DNA of 64,000 bases. Source: an uncultured Ruminobacter sp. (GTDB lineage Bacteria > Pseudomonadota > Gammaproteobacteria > Enterobacterales > Succinivibrionaceae). Under the pieces are notes generated by a model. It had not been told where the DNA came from, made no database searches, and was given only the letters and a program-made list of their open reading frames with translations. Shown here one piece after another: positions 9,101 to 17,514 of the stretch. A program made the translations under genes and the position numbers. The stretch lies in assembly GCA_902764345.1 (NCBI GenBank), contig CACWVT010000008.1, forward strand, positions 1-64,000, in the 5' to 3' direction. Positions within the stretch are counted from its first letter, which is position 1; the number at the start of each line of letters is the position of its first letter.

Positions 9101-11389
9101 TACAAGAGCTCAAGCAACGGAAACTTCGTACTCAATTCAGTAGGCGACGTATGGGTTGACGGTACCAAGATGGGAACCGGTACCCCTGCAGAGCTTGATA
9201 ATTCAAACAAGGCTCCGACTGCGGTAATTTCCGCTTCATCACTGAACATCAAGCAGGGTGAAAGCGTGACTCTTGATGCTTCAGGTTCAACCGACTCCGA
9301 CGGTTCCATTGTTTCCTATAAGTGGAACACCGGCGAGACTTCGTCAAAGATTACGGTAACTCCTGATGAAACCACTGTTTACACCGTAACTGTAACCGAT
9401 AATGACGGTGCAACCGCCACCAAGTCCGTAACCGTTAACGTTGAACAGCTGGCATGTGCCGTGGATCCGTTCTGGTATCTGCAGGCTGATTTCCTGGCAA
9501 CAGTTCAGGGTGGTACGGTTAATCTTACAGATAATACCTATTTCGGTGAAAGAAAGAACTGCACATCTCCGGTAACCTCAACCGGAGTCAAGGTGTCCGA
9601 ACAGTGTCTGGAGACCTTCGGTTCAGGCCCTGACTGCGGTCTTGTATACAGCTGGGATTTCGGAGACGGTTCATCTTCTTCAGAAACCTTCAGCGTTTCA
9701 CATACCTACCAGCAGTCCGGCACCTATACCGTTGTGCTTAAGATCAGCAGAAACGGATCAGCATCAGATGTTCATACCGTAACAAAGAACTTCACTGTTG
9801 ACGTTCCTCAGATCATCATGCCGGTGGCTAAAATCACGGTTGACAAAACTGAGATAAACAAGGGTGAAAGTCTTGTTCTCAAGGGAACCTCCTCAACCGG
9901 TAATGAACTGAGCTATCTCTGGAGCACAGGGGAAACCTCTTCTTCAATTACCGTTCAGCCTGAGGCAACCACCGTTTACACCCTTACCGTAACTGATAAG
10001 GACGGCAATACTTCTGAAAAGGCCAGCGTAACCATAACCGTGAAGGACGTGGTGAACCATGCTCCCGGCGTGTCCGTGGTAACATCTGCAGATAACGTGA
10101 ACAGAACCGTCAAGAGCGGTACCACCGTAACTCTTGATGCTTCAGGTTCAGCAGATGAGGATAACGATCAGTTAACGTTCCTGTGGTCAAACGGCAAGAC
10201 CGGTGCCGTAATTACCGAAACCCTTTACGAAACCACCACGTTTACCGTTAAGGTAAGTGACGGCAAGGCTGAATCAACAGGTGCCGTAACCATTACCGTT
10301 GTTGATGACAATGCCGCTCCTATTGCCAGAATCAGTACAAAGCAGACCGAGGCCGTAGAAGGCACCGAAATGACCTTCGACGGTTCAAGTTCAACTGATG
10401 ACAAGGCCGTAAAGAAATATGAATGGGCGGTTAACGGTACGAAGTACGGTACCAACAGCAGCTTCACCCATAAGTTTGAAACCGCAGGTACATACGTTGT
10501 GACCCTTACCGTTTACGATGAAGAAGGCCTTTCAGGTTCACAGGCGGTAACCGTTACCATTGTTGCTGCCGAGGAACCTGTTGTTGAATTCACCATTTCA
10601 GGAAGCACGAATGTAAACATCAATGAAACTGCCGTGTTTACCACCTCTCTGGTGAATGCCGAAGCCTCATCATACTCATGGTATATTGACGGTGAAAAGG
10701 TTAACGGTTCTCAGAGCTCACTGAGCCATCAGTTTACCGTAGCCGGTACCCACGAGGTTAAGGTTGTCGTTACCGACAAAAAGAACGTGCAGCATCAGGC
10801 AGTAAAGCAGGTAACCGTGAACAATCCGTATGTAAGTACTCCGGTAAAGGTTGAAAACGGAAGTCAGAATCAGACCAAAAATAGCGAAATCCGTTTCGTG
10901 CAGTCAGATTCCGATGACAGAACCCCGGTTTCAATTGAAAGCCGTAAGATCATGAGCTTTGTGATTTCAAACATTTCTCATGAGGCTACCGTCCAGGTTG
11001 TAAGACTTCCTGACCAGAACGTAAAGACCTCCGGCGAACGCGTATGTCAGATTTTCAGCGGCTATGTTGTTGACTGCGACGCAACCGACGGTGTGGACTA
11101 CAATCAGGTTTCCAACGATGCAACCGTTGATCTCAAGTTCATTCAGGCAGGCAGCTATGAAGTTAGAATCAAGGGTAAGAACCTTGCCGAAAGTGACTTC
11201 AGCGGCTATATTCCGGTAAGCGTTACCGAAGAAGAGAACAATATCGGTTCAAGTGAAGAAGAGGTTGGTTCAACTCCTTCAGAAAATACCGGCAGTTCTT
11301 CAGGCAAGAAGGGCGGCGGTGCCATCGGACTGTTTGATCTCATTCTTATGGCCGGTGCCGGTATCTTCGTGAGAAGACGCAGAAAGTAA
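6146..11389 (+). CDS. Exported GH57-like multidomain protein with starch-binding-like module, PKD repeats and GlyGly-CTERM tail
   Basis: This 1747-aa protein begins with a signal peptide (about residues 1-33, ending DAQAAG). The catalytic-like region shows HIYHNHMPNFWP (about 40-51), TELGFSERLIPTLTKLGIEW (about 233) and AHDGDNGEGRAGS (about 379). These resemble the His-containing first motif and later motifs of GH57 alpha-glucan hydrolases. Residues about 913-1012 (VTFYFKPASSLTSVCVHYRG, WTAAPGAAMT, LEFLFNDCGNSWYKS) look like a CBM25/26 starch-binding fold. Six PKD-type repeats span about 1021-1560; one carries SWDFGDGSSSS. A further beta domain and an acidic Ser/Gly linker follow. The C-terminus GGGAIGLFDL...GIFVRRRRK has the Gly-rich, hydrophobic and Arg-rich parts of a GlyGly-CTERM signal, which rhombosortase processes. 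I infer a cell-surface starch- or glycogen-active enzyme; GH57 membership is moderately sure. Confidence 0.8.
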   Translation: MSNRMLRINGLSLAVGLAVAIPGFVVSDDAQAAGVIAATHIYHNHMPNFWPYYNTADYEKAAVGDPIRYAYDGQVFRIKENPPADYTYFLPKKGTPMPHDNLQQYYDRDAKRNAYTSWPAQTARANSGAHPLSQTQVTMSAAVINNVQSFAELNIFDFFKEGWSSDWKSTVGSLKTTNGFNALEPIHFTGHHSMGPLVGPRYFLKDLIYQNVTLQRDYFLGADKFRSSKGFFPTELGFSERLIPTLTKLGIEWSVVGNNHFSRTLKDYPYNYKDPSYDTLVSPPNRADLQNTYEAGEWVRVGMSHEQQQIVNKFPFCDIPHWVQYVDPVTGKADKIAAIPVDQNGSWLEGWEGEANAHTEIERSNYVADANGRTMYYVIAHDGDNGEGRAGSISTWLASGSEYSADGVVGMGVEEYLKAYPIPESDIQHIQDGSWVDTRDSSSDPDWYHWHIPMGVWKGQLSDFNKALGTEFEMPVNFAGTPMGHAVSMEYGYHYLERNFALLQAAENYAVTAEQIWLDDHPNYWSPSTDAEKQVTYDGNQLNPYMMSYPVKGDEQNDYRGGANPAELGWYFLISSIDSGFGYYDENTDDNVKPSLGFNQSLYFTEPYVTKNAAKDKTGPSMWWVQRYPTNPGSANSGKAEGWTPMYADNTFAVYTYAYDVSGIKDVKVYVRAHKNKSMGPTDIAPRVYDPKALGISGDAVGEWKVYDTKVRDLTPDMNGVAWQDNEVSLNYKVIPAKKIASTYYAYISDFRDQLVDYYMEATDTRGNVTRSEINHTYVGAGRYNLVDGAYIEDVNGEIEGSHMFFTDGSVVLTDSVTVYAKAGDESVTSVYLEHKDKGTSDWNGVEMKKVGDTTYFKTTVTYTRDATCADIRVRENGGSYYNGNSGTCLSKGTYVIGKDGSITEGAPTDIVTPVTFYFKPASSLTSVCVHYRGTPQTGDKGWTAAPGAAMTAQKNGWWSYTDTESFGAEISGLEFLFNDCGNSWYKSSSNGNFVLNSVGDVWVDGTKMGTGTPAELDNSNKAPTAVISASSLNIKQGESVTLDASGSTDSDGSIVSYKWNTGETSSKITVTPDETTVYTVTVTDNDGATATKSVTVNVEQLACAVDPFWYLQADFLATVQGGTVNLTDNTYFGERKNCTSPVTSTGVKVSEQCLETFGSGPDCGLVYSWDFGDGSSSSETFSVSHTYQQSGTYTVVLKISRNGSASDVHTVTKNFTVDVPQIIMPVAKITVDKTEINKGESLVLKGTSSTGNELSYLWSTGETSSSITVQPEATTVYTLTVTDKDGNTSEKASVTITVKDVVNHAPGVSVVTSADNVNRTVKSGTTVTLDASGSADEDNDQLTFLWSNGKTGAVITETLYETTTFTVKVSDGKAESTGAVTITVVDDNAAPIARISTKQTEAVEGTEMTFDGSSSTDDKAVKKYEWAVNGTKYGTNSSFTHKFETAGTYVVTLTVYDEEGLSGSQAVTVTIVAAEEPVVEFTISGSTNVNINETAVFTTSLVNAEASSYSWYIDGEKVNGSQSSLSHQFTVAGTHEVKVVVTDKKNVQHQAVKQVTVNNPYVSTPVKVENGSQNQTKNSEIRFVQSDSDDRTPVSIESRKIMSFVISNISHEATVQVVRLPDQNVKTSGERVCQIFSGYVVDCDATDGVDYNQVSNDATVDLKFIQAGSYEVRIKGKNLAESDFSGYIPVSVTEEENNIGSSEEEVGSTPSENTGSSSGKKGGGAIGLFDLILMAGAGIFVRRRRK

Positions 11390-11416
11390 GATTATATTAT
11401 TAGACTTAAGGTGATT

Positions 11417-11454
11417 AAAGGCGGATCCCGGAAACTGAAGGGCTCCGCCTTTTT
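11417..11454 (+). terminator. Terminator of the GH57/PKD gene
   Basis: AAAGGCGGA (11417-11425) pairs with TCCGCCTTT (11444-11452), ending in a T-run. Confidence 0.8.
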
Positions 11455-11525
11455 AGTTGATTTTTACCATGAATGAATTTATTATAGGTGTAAGCCGTTG
11501 CTAACAGAAAGGATGGTATTTAATT

Positions 11526-11753
11526 ATGAGATATCATTACAGGGTTCTGGGAATAGACTGTCCGATGTGCGCATTAAGTCTTTCCGGAATGCTCAGGCGG
11601 ATTAAGGATTTGCAGTCGGTTAACCTGAACATAATGACCCATGATCTGATTATATATACCTGGCTGGAACAGAATGAGCTCGATGCCGTTCTGGGCAGTA
11701 ATGCGATATCGGTTCACGGACAGCTTGAGTACAGACTGATAAGCGCTTCATGA
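11526..11753 (+). CDS. Heavy-metal-associated (HMA) domain mini-protein
   Basis: A 75-aa protein beginning MRYHYRVLGIDCPMCALSLS. The GIDCPMC segment matches the metal-binding loop G-M-x-C-x-x-C of HMA domains (CopZ, MerP and the N-termini of P-type ATPases), and the size fits a single ferredoxin-like HMA fold. It is therefore probably a cytoplasmic metal chaperone or sensor for a soft metal. AAAGGA (11508-11513) lies upstream with a long spacing. A Fur-like regulator gene starts 43 bases downstream on the same strand and is probably co-transcribed. No metal transporter is present in the neighbourhood. Confidence 0.7.
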   Translation: MRYHYRVLGIDCPMCALSLSGMLRRIKDLQSVNLNIMTHDLIIYTWLEQNELDAVLGSNAISVHGQLEYRLISAS

Positions 11754-11796
11754 TCTGAACAATCTTATACCAATATAACGGATTCGGAATATCCTG

Positions 11797-12264
11797 ATGA
11801 CTGACGTAAACAAGAACATTAATGAGTGCTTTACCCTGCACGACGCCAAGGCCGAGTGTCTTGACAAGCTTAAAAAGGCAAAGGTAAGAATGTCAAAGCA
11901 GCGTCTTGAGCTGCTTGATCTGCTTTTTTCCGGAACTTTTAACTGTACCAAGGAACTCTATTATGAGGCCCAGTCAAGAAATCCTGAACTGGGAATGTCA
12001 ACAGTATACCGTTTCCTTAAGGTTCTGTATGACGTGGGCGTTATTTCAAACAACAAACTTCTGGACGTGAACTGCTCCAACTGTAATTTCAAGCTGGCTG
12101 CCTTAAGGGATCACGAAGGTCAGGAGTTAAGGGCCGACGGGCTGGATCTCCAGGAGCTTTTAAGACTGGGAATGGTGGTCAAGGGACTGATTAAGTCTGA
12201 CGAAAAAATTGACGTAAAGATGCAGGATGATTCCGTCTATATTTCCGTGCTTAACGGAAAATAG
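11797..12264 (+). CDS. Fur-family-like transcriptional regulator with divergent C-terminal half
   Basis: The 155-aa protein carries a Fur-type winged-helix region: KVRMSKQRLELLDLLFSG, then ELYYEAQSRNPELGMSTVYR, then FLKVLYDVGVI. This recognises DNA in Fur, Zur and PerR. The C-terminal half, normally a His-rich metal-binding dimerisation domain, is atypical. It has one CxxC (VNCSNCNF) and lacks the HHxH-type cluster and the second CxxC. It may sense something other than Fe or Zn, possibly through its HMA-domain neighbour, but this is inference. The ATG at 11797 gives a typical length, though no strong ribosome binding site is visible. Confidence 0.72.
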   Translation: MTDVNKNINECFTLHDAKAECLDKLKKAKVRMSKQRLELLDLLFSGTFNCTKELYYEAQSRNPELGMSTVYRFLKVLYDVGVISNNKLLDVNCSNCNFKLAALRDHEGQELRADGLDLQELLRLGMVVKGLIKSDEKIDVKMQDDSVYISVLNGK

Positions 12265-12495
12265 TACCCGGCGGAAATCCTCTCTGAAAAAGAAAAAGCA
12301 GAACTGAACCGTCACACGGATAATAAAAAGAAAGAGACGGTTCTTTCAGGATGCTGACCGAACCTTCACGAAGCTGCTGACGTAAGGTCCGGTGCGGTAT
12401 TCCAAACGGACATTTTGGTGTTTATCGGTAAGATTTTTTGGCGGAATGTCGGTGTATCCGATGTTCCCTTTTACAACTGAAAATAAGGAATACAG

Positions 12496-14199
12496 ATGTC
12501 CAGAACAATCATAATAGGCGGTTCCGCCGCAGGCGCAACCGTTGCGGCAAGGCTCAGAAGGCTTGATGAACACTGCGAAATAGTCATCTATGAGAAAGGC
12601 CCGGATATTTCATATGCAAGCTGCGGTCTTCCGTATCATATCGGCGGGGTTCTTCCCGGAAAACAGTCTCTGGTGGTTACGTCCGTCGGAGCTTTTGTAA
12701 ACAAATACAATGTTGACGTAAAACCTCTGCATGAGGTTCTTGAAATTCATCCCGAAGACAGAACCGTGACCGTGAGACGTCTCGCGGACGGAAAAATAAT
12801 CACTGATTCCTATGACAGTCTTGTTATTGCCGCAGGTGCGTCTCCTGCAGTTCCGGGGTTCATAAAGGGGGCTAATCTTTCGCAGATAAAAACACTGAGA
12901 ACCATAGAGGATGCCGACACCATCAGAAAGGATGTGGTGTCCGGCAGGATTAAGTCGGCAGTCATAGCCGGCGGCGGTTTTATCGGTGTGGAGCTTGCCG
13001 AGAATCTGATACGTTCGGGAGTCAGCGTGACGCTTGTTGAACTGAAGTCTGAGGTTCTCGGAGTCATGGATTCCGAACTCGGCAGACTGATGACAAAACA
13101 TCTCCGAAGAAACGGCGTGGATGTCAGAACCGGAACTGGTATTAAGGGGTTTACCGTAAGTTCCGCAGACGGCAGGGAGACTGTAGATGCGGAGCTTACC
13201 GACGGAACACGCGTGGAGAGTGATCTGGCGGTTCTTGCCCTTGGAATCAGACCGAATACGGACATCCTGAAAAATACCGGCATCAGCACGGATGAGAAGG
13301 GCTTTATCAGGGTGAACTCTTATTTTGAAACGGGAGTTGACGGCATTTATGCGGCGGGTGATATTGTTGCCTTAAATCATGTCGTGACGGGTAAGCCCGT
13401 AAGCAGTGCCCTGGCAGGTCCGGCCGTGCGCGGAGCCAGAATAATCGCCGGCAGAATCGCGGGACTTGAGGAGGTTTCCGGATTCCCGGGAACAACCGGA
13501 AGCGGCATAGTTCAGGCCTTTAATCTTCAGGCCGGAATTACCGGATTCGGTGCAGAGTATCTTGAAGCCTCCGGTCTTGTAAGGGGAAAGGATTTCTTCA
13601 CGGCCCTGGTTTCACAGAAGTCGCATGTCGGCTGGTTCCCGGGAGCAGGATTCCTGTTCATCAAGGGGATGTTTGAAAAAAAGAGCGGCAGGATTCTCGG
13701 TGTGGAGGCCGTCGGTTCCGCATCGGTTGACAAGGTTATTGATGCGGTTTCGGCTCTGATTCTTAAACACGGAACATACCGTGATCTTATGGAACTTGAT
13801 GCGGCCTATGCACCGCAGTTCAATGCCCCGAAGTCTCCGCTCAACATGCTTGGGTTTACCGCTGAGAACATTGATCTGGGACTGGAATCTCAGACGGAGA
13901 TTCAGGAGCTGCTGCGGATTATTGAGGATATGGAGCGGAACGGCGGCAGATCCGGGGAATATTATCTTCTGGACGTCAGGGAGCCGTCAGAGGTTATGTC
14001 CCTGAGACTGCCATGTTTCAACAACATTCCGCTCGGAACCCTGAGGGACAGTCTTGCGGAAATACCGAAGGACAAAACGGTAATCATAACCTGTGCCGTC
14101 GGAGTCAGGGCCTGGAACGCCGCCAGAATTCTTGCCGGAAACGGATACAGAACATCAGTTCTTACGGGCGGAGCCTCACTCTACGCCATGTATAAATAG
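12496..14199 (+). CDS. CoA-disulfide reductase-like flavoprotein with C-terminal rhodanese domain
   Basis: This 567-aa protein belongs to the FAD- and NAD(P)H-dependent disulfide reductase superfamily. The FAD-binding N-terminus IIIGGSAAGATVAARLRRLD is followed by ISYASCGLPYHIGG. Its single redox Cys43 is placed as in CoA-disulfide reductases and NADH oxidases. A second dinucleotide fold (AVIAGGGFIGVELAENL) and IYAAGDIV follow. The last about 100 residues are a rhodanese domain (LLDVREPSEV, then VIITCAVGVRAWNAAR) with the candidate persulfide Cys533. Fusions of this kind act as CoA-persulfide or polysulfide reductases (Npsr/CoADR-Rhd). The likely role is thiol or sulfane-sulfur homeostasis in an anaerobe. 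AAGGA lies 6 bases before the ATG. Confidence 0.88.
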   Translation: MSRTIIIGGSAAGATVAARLRRLDEHCEIVIYEKGPDISYASCGLPYHIGGVLPGKQSLVVTSVGAFVNKYNVDVKPLHEVLEIHPEDRTVTVRRLADGKIITDSYDSLVIAAGASPAVPGFIKGANLSQIKTLRTIEDADTIRKDVVSGRIKSAVIAGGGFIGVELAENLIRSGVSVTLVELKSEVLGVMDSELGRLMTKHLRRNGVDVRTGTGIKGFTVSSADGRETVDAELTDGTRVESDLAVLALGIRPNTDILKNTGISTDEKGFIRVNSYFETGVDGIYAAGDIVALNHVVTGKPVSSALAGPAVRGARIIAGRIAGLEEVSGFPGTTGSGIVQAFNLQAGITGFGAEYLEASGLVRGKDFFTALVSQKSHVGWFPGAGFLFIKGMFEKKSGRILGVEAVGSASVDKVIDAVSALILKHGTYRDLMELDAAYAPQFNAPKSPLNMLGFTAENIDLGLESQTEIQELLRIIEDMERNGGRSGEYYLLDVREPSEVMSLRLPCFNNIPLGTLRDSLAEIPKDKTVIITCAVGVRAWNAARILAGNGYRTSVLTGGASLYAMYK

Positions 14200-14264
14200 C
14201 ACGGACTGACCGTTTTCGGGCTTTTGTGCGGACGGACGGGCATCATTCTGAGGTGCCGTCCCGT

Positions 14265-14302
14265 GGAGGACATTCTTCGTAAAATATGCGGAGATGTCCT
14301 CC
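14265..14302 (+). terminator. Hairpin after the CoADR-rhodanese gene
   Basis: GGAGGACAT (14265-14273) pairs with ATGTCCTCC (14294-14302); GTTCTTATTCTTT follows. The rest of the gap to iscS (14303-14494) is AT-rich toward its end and shows no gene. Confidence 0.5.
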
Positions 14303-14494
14303 GTTCTTATTCTTTCACATCGTCTCCTGCGGTGTCTTATCCTCTGCGCTTACGGTAAATTGCCAAAGGCGGATTCGTGTTCCGAACAGTTCTGTTCTAT
14401 AAAAATGTGAGGAGTGATATAATTTCAGCCGGTTAATTTATCACTTTGTATTTATTCAAGATTGTCTGAATCTGATTTTTTAGGTGGAATATCC

Positions 14495-15664
14495 ATGAAA
14501 CTTCCTGTTTATTTAGATTATGCTGCCACTACTCCGGTGGATCCAAGGGTCGCAAAGAAGATGGCTGAATGCCTGTGTCTTGAGGGAACCTTCGGTAATC
14601 CCGCTTCCAAATCACACATATACGGGTGGCAGGCCGCCGAAGCCGTGGATATTGCCAGAGGACAGATAGCCGATCTCATCGGTGCCGATACCAGGGAGAT
14701 TGTATTTACCTCAGGTGCCACCGAATGTGACAATCTGGCTGTTACCGGGGTTGCTCTCGCCAGTCTCGGCGGCAGCAGAAAGAAGATAATAACCTCGGCA
14801 ATTGAGCACAAGGCCGTGCTTGACCCGTGTCATTATGCGGAAACCCTGGGATACGAAGTGGTATATCTGAAGCCTGATGCTGACGGGCTTGTGACTCCGG
14901 AAATGCTGGAGGAAGCAATTGACGACAATACCCTGCTGGTAAGTCTCATGCATGCCAACAACGAGATTGGCGTCGTGCAGGACATCAGCAGACTTGCGGA
15001 AATAGCCAAAAGCCACGGTGCACTTTTCCACAGCGACTGTGCACAGAGCGCCGGCAAGGTCAGAATTGATGTAAACACCATGCCTGTGGATTATCTGTCA
15101 CTTTGTGCACATAAGGTCTACGGACCGAAGGGCATAGGTGCGTTTTATGTCCGAAAGGGGGCTCAGAGACCAAATCCCGTAATAAGGGGAGGCGGACATG
15201 AAATGGGTATGCGCAGCGGTACCCTGGCCACTCACCAGATTGTGGGAATGGGTGAAGCCTTTGCTCTGGCAAAGGCCGAAATGAAACAGGAAAACAAGAG
15301 AATCGAAGGTCTCAGAAACCGTCTTGCCGAAGCTCTTCTTTCCCTTCCGGAAACATCAGTGAACGGTACAATGAATTCCCGTCTTCCCGGAAATCTCAAT
15401 GTCACCTTCCGCGGTATTAACGGAGAGAACTTCATGCTGGCTCTGAGAAACATAGCGGTATCCACGGGATCCGCATGTACCTCGGCGTCTCTCAATCCTT
15501 CGTACGTGCTTAAGGCTCTGGGCTTAAGCGATGCCGACGCCCACAGTTCCATCCGTTTCAGCCTCGGTCGTTTTACCACGGAAGAGGAAATCGATTATGC
15601 CATCGGCGTGATTTCGGAGGAATATCAGAAGCAGCGTAAACTCGGCAGTCTCTGGAAGGTTTAA
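14495..15664 (+). CDS. iscS: Cysteine desulfurase IscS
   Basis: IscS is a PLP enzyme that takes sulfur from cysteine for Fe-S clusters and tRNA thiolation. It begins [20 protein letters not shown] and keeps the [24 protein letters not shown] (PLP lysine) and [10 protein letters not shown] motifs. The catalytic cysteine falls at position 328, as in E. coli. The start at 14495 follows AGGTGG; an upstream in-frame ATG at 14462 would add 11 unmatched residues. The protein is 389 aa and ends GSLWKV, so it lacks the last about 15 residues of E. coli IscS (404 aa), a tail involved in IscU interaction. iscU, iscA, hscBA and fdx do not follow; a terminator and pepB do. Confidence 0.92.
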   Translation: MKLPVYLDYAATTPVDPRVAKKMAECLCLEGTFGNPASKSHIYGWQAAEAVDIARGQIADLIGADTREIVFTSGATECDNLAVTGVALASLGGSRKKIITSAIEHKAVLDPCHYAETLGYEVVYLKPDADGLVTPEMLEEAIDDNTLLVSLMHANNEIGVVQDISRLAEIAKSHGALFHSDCAQSAGKVRIDVNTMPVDYLSLCAHKVYGPKGIGAFYVRKGAQRPNPVIRGGGHEMGMRSGTLATHQIVGMGEAFALAKAEMKQENKRIEGLRNRLAEALLSLPETSVNGTMNSRLPGNLNVTFRGINGENFMLALRNIAVSTGSACTSASLNPSYVLKALGLSDADAHSSIRFSLGRFTTEEEIDYAIGVISEEYQKQRKLGSLWKV

Positions 15665-15679
15665 ACAGACAGCGTTATT

Positions 15680-15739
15680 CCCCGTGCACTCCGTCTGAGT
15701 GCACGGGGCGGCAACCGCCGTAAATCGGCGGCGCTTTTT
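15680..15739 (+). terminator. Double hairpin terminator after iscS
   Basis: CCCCGTGCACT (15680-15690) pairs with 15698-15708. A second stem, CCGCCG (15715-15720) with CGGCGG (15726-15731), leads into a T-run at 15734-15739. Confidence 0.8.
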
Positions 15740-15772
15740 TAGTTGGATTATCTCCTATCTTGGAATGATTAA

Positions 15773-17101
15773 ATGGAAAATACAGAAGATTTCTTTGTTC
15801 TTAAGGTTTTTAAGGCAGCTCCGGGAACCGCGACCGCTCCATATCTTAAGGACTGTGCCCTCAGCTATTCGGAAGAAGGTGCCTTTATTCATGCGGATAC
15901 CGCGGAAAAGAAGAGTTATCTCAGAGCCGTTCAGGCGGCCGGTAAGAATATTTCGTCTGCAGGATACCGCAGGGTTGAACTTGCCGACAGGGAAGGTTTT
16001 AAATGGACAGAAGAAGATGCCATGTCCTTCTTCCTCGGTTTCCGCAGCATTAAGAACGGAGCCGACATCGTTTATCCGCAGGATCTCGATACCGAATCCT
16101 TCAGAACCGTAAGAAGCATAATCACCTGGTTAAGGGATACGATTGATGAACCGGCTTCGGCACTTAATCCGGTTTCATACATCGTTTATCTCAACAGTCT
16201 GAATGCCATAACGGGAAATGCCCTGACGGTTAAGGCATATACCGGTGACAGACTGCAGTCAGAAAATCTTACGGGACTCATGACCGTCGGCGGCGGCAGT
16301 GACAATCCTCCGTGTCTTTATGAGCTGGATTACAATCCTACCGGTGATGAAAACGCACCGGTATTTGCCGCTCTTGTCGGCAAGGGCATAACCTTTGATA
16401 CCGGCGGATACAGTCTCAAGCCGTCTGAACTGATGCGTTCAATGCATACGGACATGGGCGGCTCCGCCACTGTCGCCGCCTCACTGGCACTTCTTGCCGT
16501 CTCAGGTTTCGACAGACGTGTAAAGGCATGGCTGTGCTGTGCGGAAAACATGGTTTCGGGAAAGGCCATGAGAGTGGGTGACATAATCAGTTATCCGAAC
16601 GGAGTCAGCGTGGTAATCGACAATACCGACGCCGAAGGACGTCTGGTTCTTGCCGACGGTCTCATCCGTGCGGGTAATTCCGGGGCCGAATACATCATTG
16701 ACGCGGCCACGCTTACCGGTGCGGCAAAGGTTGCTCTCGGAAGGGACTATAATGCGGCAATGAGTCTCAATGCCGACCTGAGCAGCGAATTCGTCAGAAG
16801 TGCCGCTTCCGTAAATGAGTATGCATGGCCTCTGCCTTTTGATAAATTCCATCTGGGACTGGTTTCATCACAGCTTGCGGACATAACCAATTCCGCATCC
16901 GGTGACGGTATTGCCGGAGCCACCTCTGCTGCGTCATTTCTCAGCAGATTCGTTCCTTCCGAAAAGTGGAATTCATGGCTGCACATAGACCTGGCGGCAA
17001 GTTACCGCAAGACTCCTAATGACATCTATCAGATTGGAGCCATGGGACACGGAGCCAGATCCGTTGCCGCATTCATCAGAAAGCTTGCCGGAAGACGGTA
17101 G
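15773..17101 (+). CDS. pepB: Peptidase B, M17 leucyl aminopeptidase family
   Basis: PepB is a cytosolic two-metal aminopeptidase that clears oligopeptides. The 442-aa protein shows VGKGITFDTGGYSLKPS, the metal-binding MHTDMGGSATVAAS, and the M17 signature NTDAEGRLVLADGL. The C-terminal SWLHIDLAASYRK block is also typical. In E. coli pepB closes the isc gene cluster. Its position here just after iscS suggests that the intervening isc genes were lost or moved. It is separated from iscS by terminators and followed by its own terminator. Confidence 0.92.
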   Translation: MENTEDFFVLKVFKAAPGTATAPYLKDCALSYSEEGAFIHADTAEKKSYLRAVQAAGKNISSAGYRRVELADREGFKWTEEDAMSFFLGFRSIKNGADIVYPQDLDTESFRTVRSIITWLRDTIDEPASALNPVSYIVYLNSLNAITGNALTVKAYTGDRLQSENLTGLMTVGGGSDNPPCLYELDYNPTGDENAPVFAALVGKGITFDTGGYSLKPSELMRSMHTDMGGSATVAASLALLAVSGFDRRVKAWLCCAENMVSGKAMRVGDIISYPNGVSVVIDNTDAEGRLVLADGLIRAGNSGAEYIIDAATLTGAAKVALGRDYNAAMSLNADLSSEFVRSAASVNEYAWPLPFDKFHLGLVSSQLADITNSASGDGIAGATSAASFLSRFVPSEKWNSWLHIDLAASYRKTPNDIYQIGAMGHGARSVAAFIRKLAGRR

Positions 17102-17142
17102 GATGGTAATTCACTGTCCTTAATTCAGGTCAGTAAGCCGAC

Positions 17143-17190
17143 AAATCCCGGAAAAGGTGTTTTCATTAACCTTTTCCGGGATTTTCTTTT
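17143..17190 (+). terminator. Terminator of pepB
   Basis: A 16-bp stem (17143-17158 with 17169-17184), AAATCCCGGAAAAGGT with its complement, is followed by a T-rich tract. The remaining gap to ndk (17191-17514) holds a short palindrome GTCCCGA/TCGGGAC near 17391-17407 and no gene. Confidence 0.85.
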
Positions 17191-17514
17191 TCAGTCTGCC
17201 GTCTTGTCCTTTTGAATGACTGTCAGGTGTGTGCGTACATGCATCCCGGCCGGTGATGTAGATATACTTCAAAAATCACGGCGGATGTGAATATCAAAGA
17301 TCACATTTTGAATGCGGAGGCCTTACCGCAGGCGTTTTTTGAATTATTCTAGATTAAAAGTTTACGGATTCCGTCAGGCTCCGCGATAAAAGTCCCGACC
17401 GTCGGGACGGGGAAGAGCGGAACGATTGTGAAACGCCGTACCGTTATATGCCGGTTGCCGCCCCTGGCGGTTCAGGAAGAGGATCGGCAAAGTGTTATTC
17501 ATAAAGGAGGGTAT

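Noticed and set aside
12306-12343. Terminator between the Fur-like gene and the CoADR-rhodanese gene
   Set aside because: The 8-bp stem GAACCGTC/GACGGTTC has a 22-base loop and a poor T-run, so the evidence is too weak to call.
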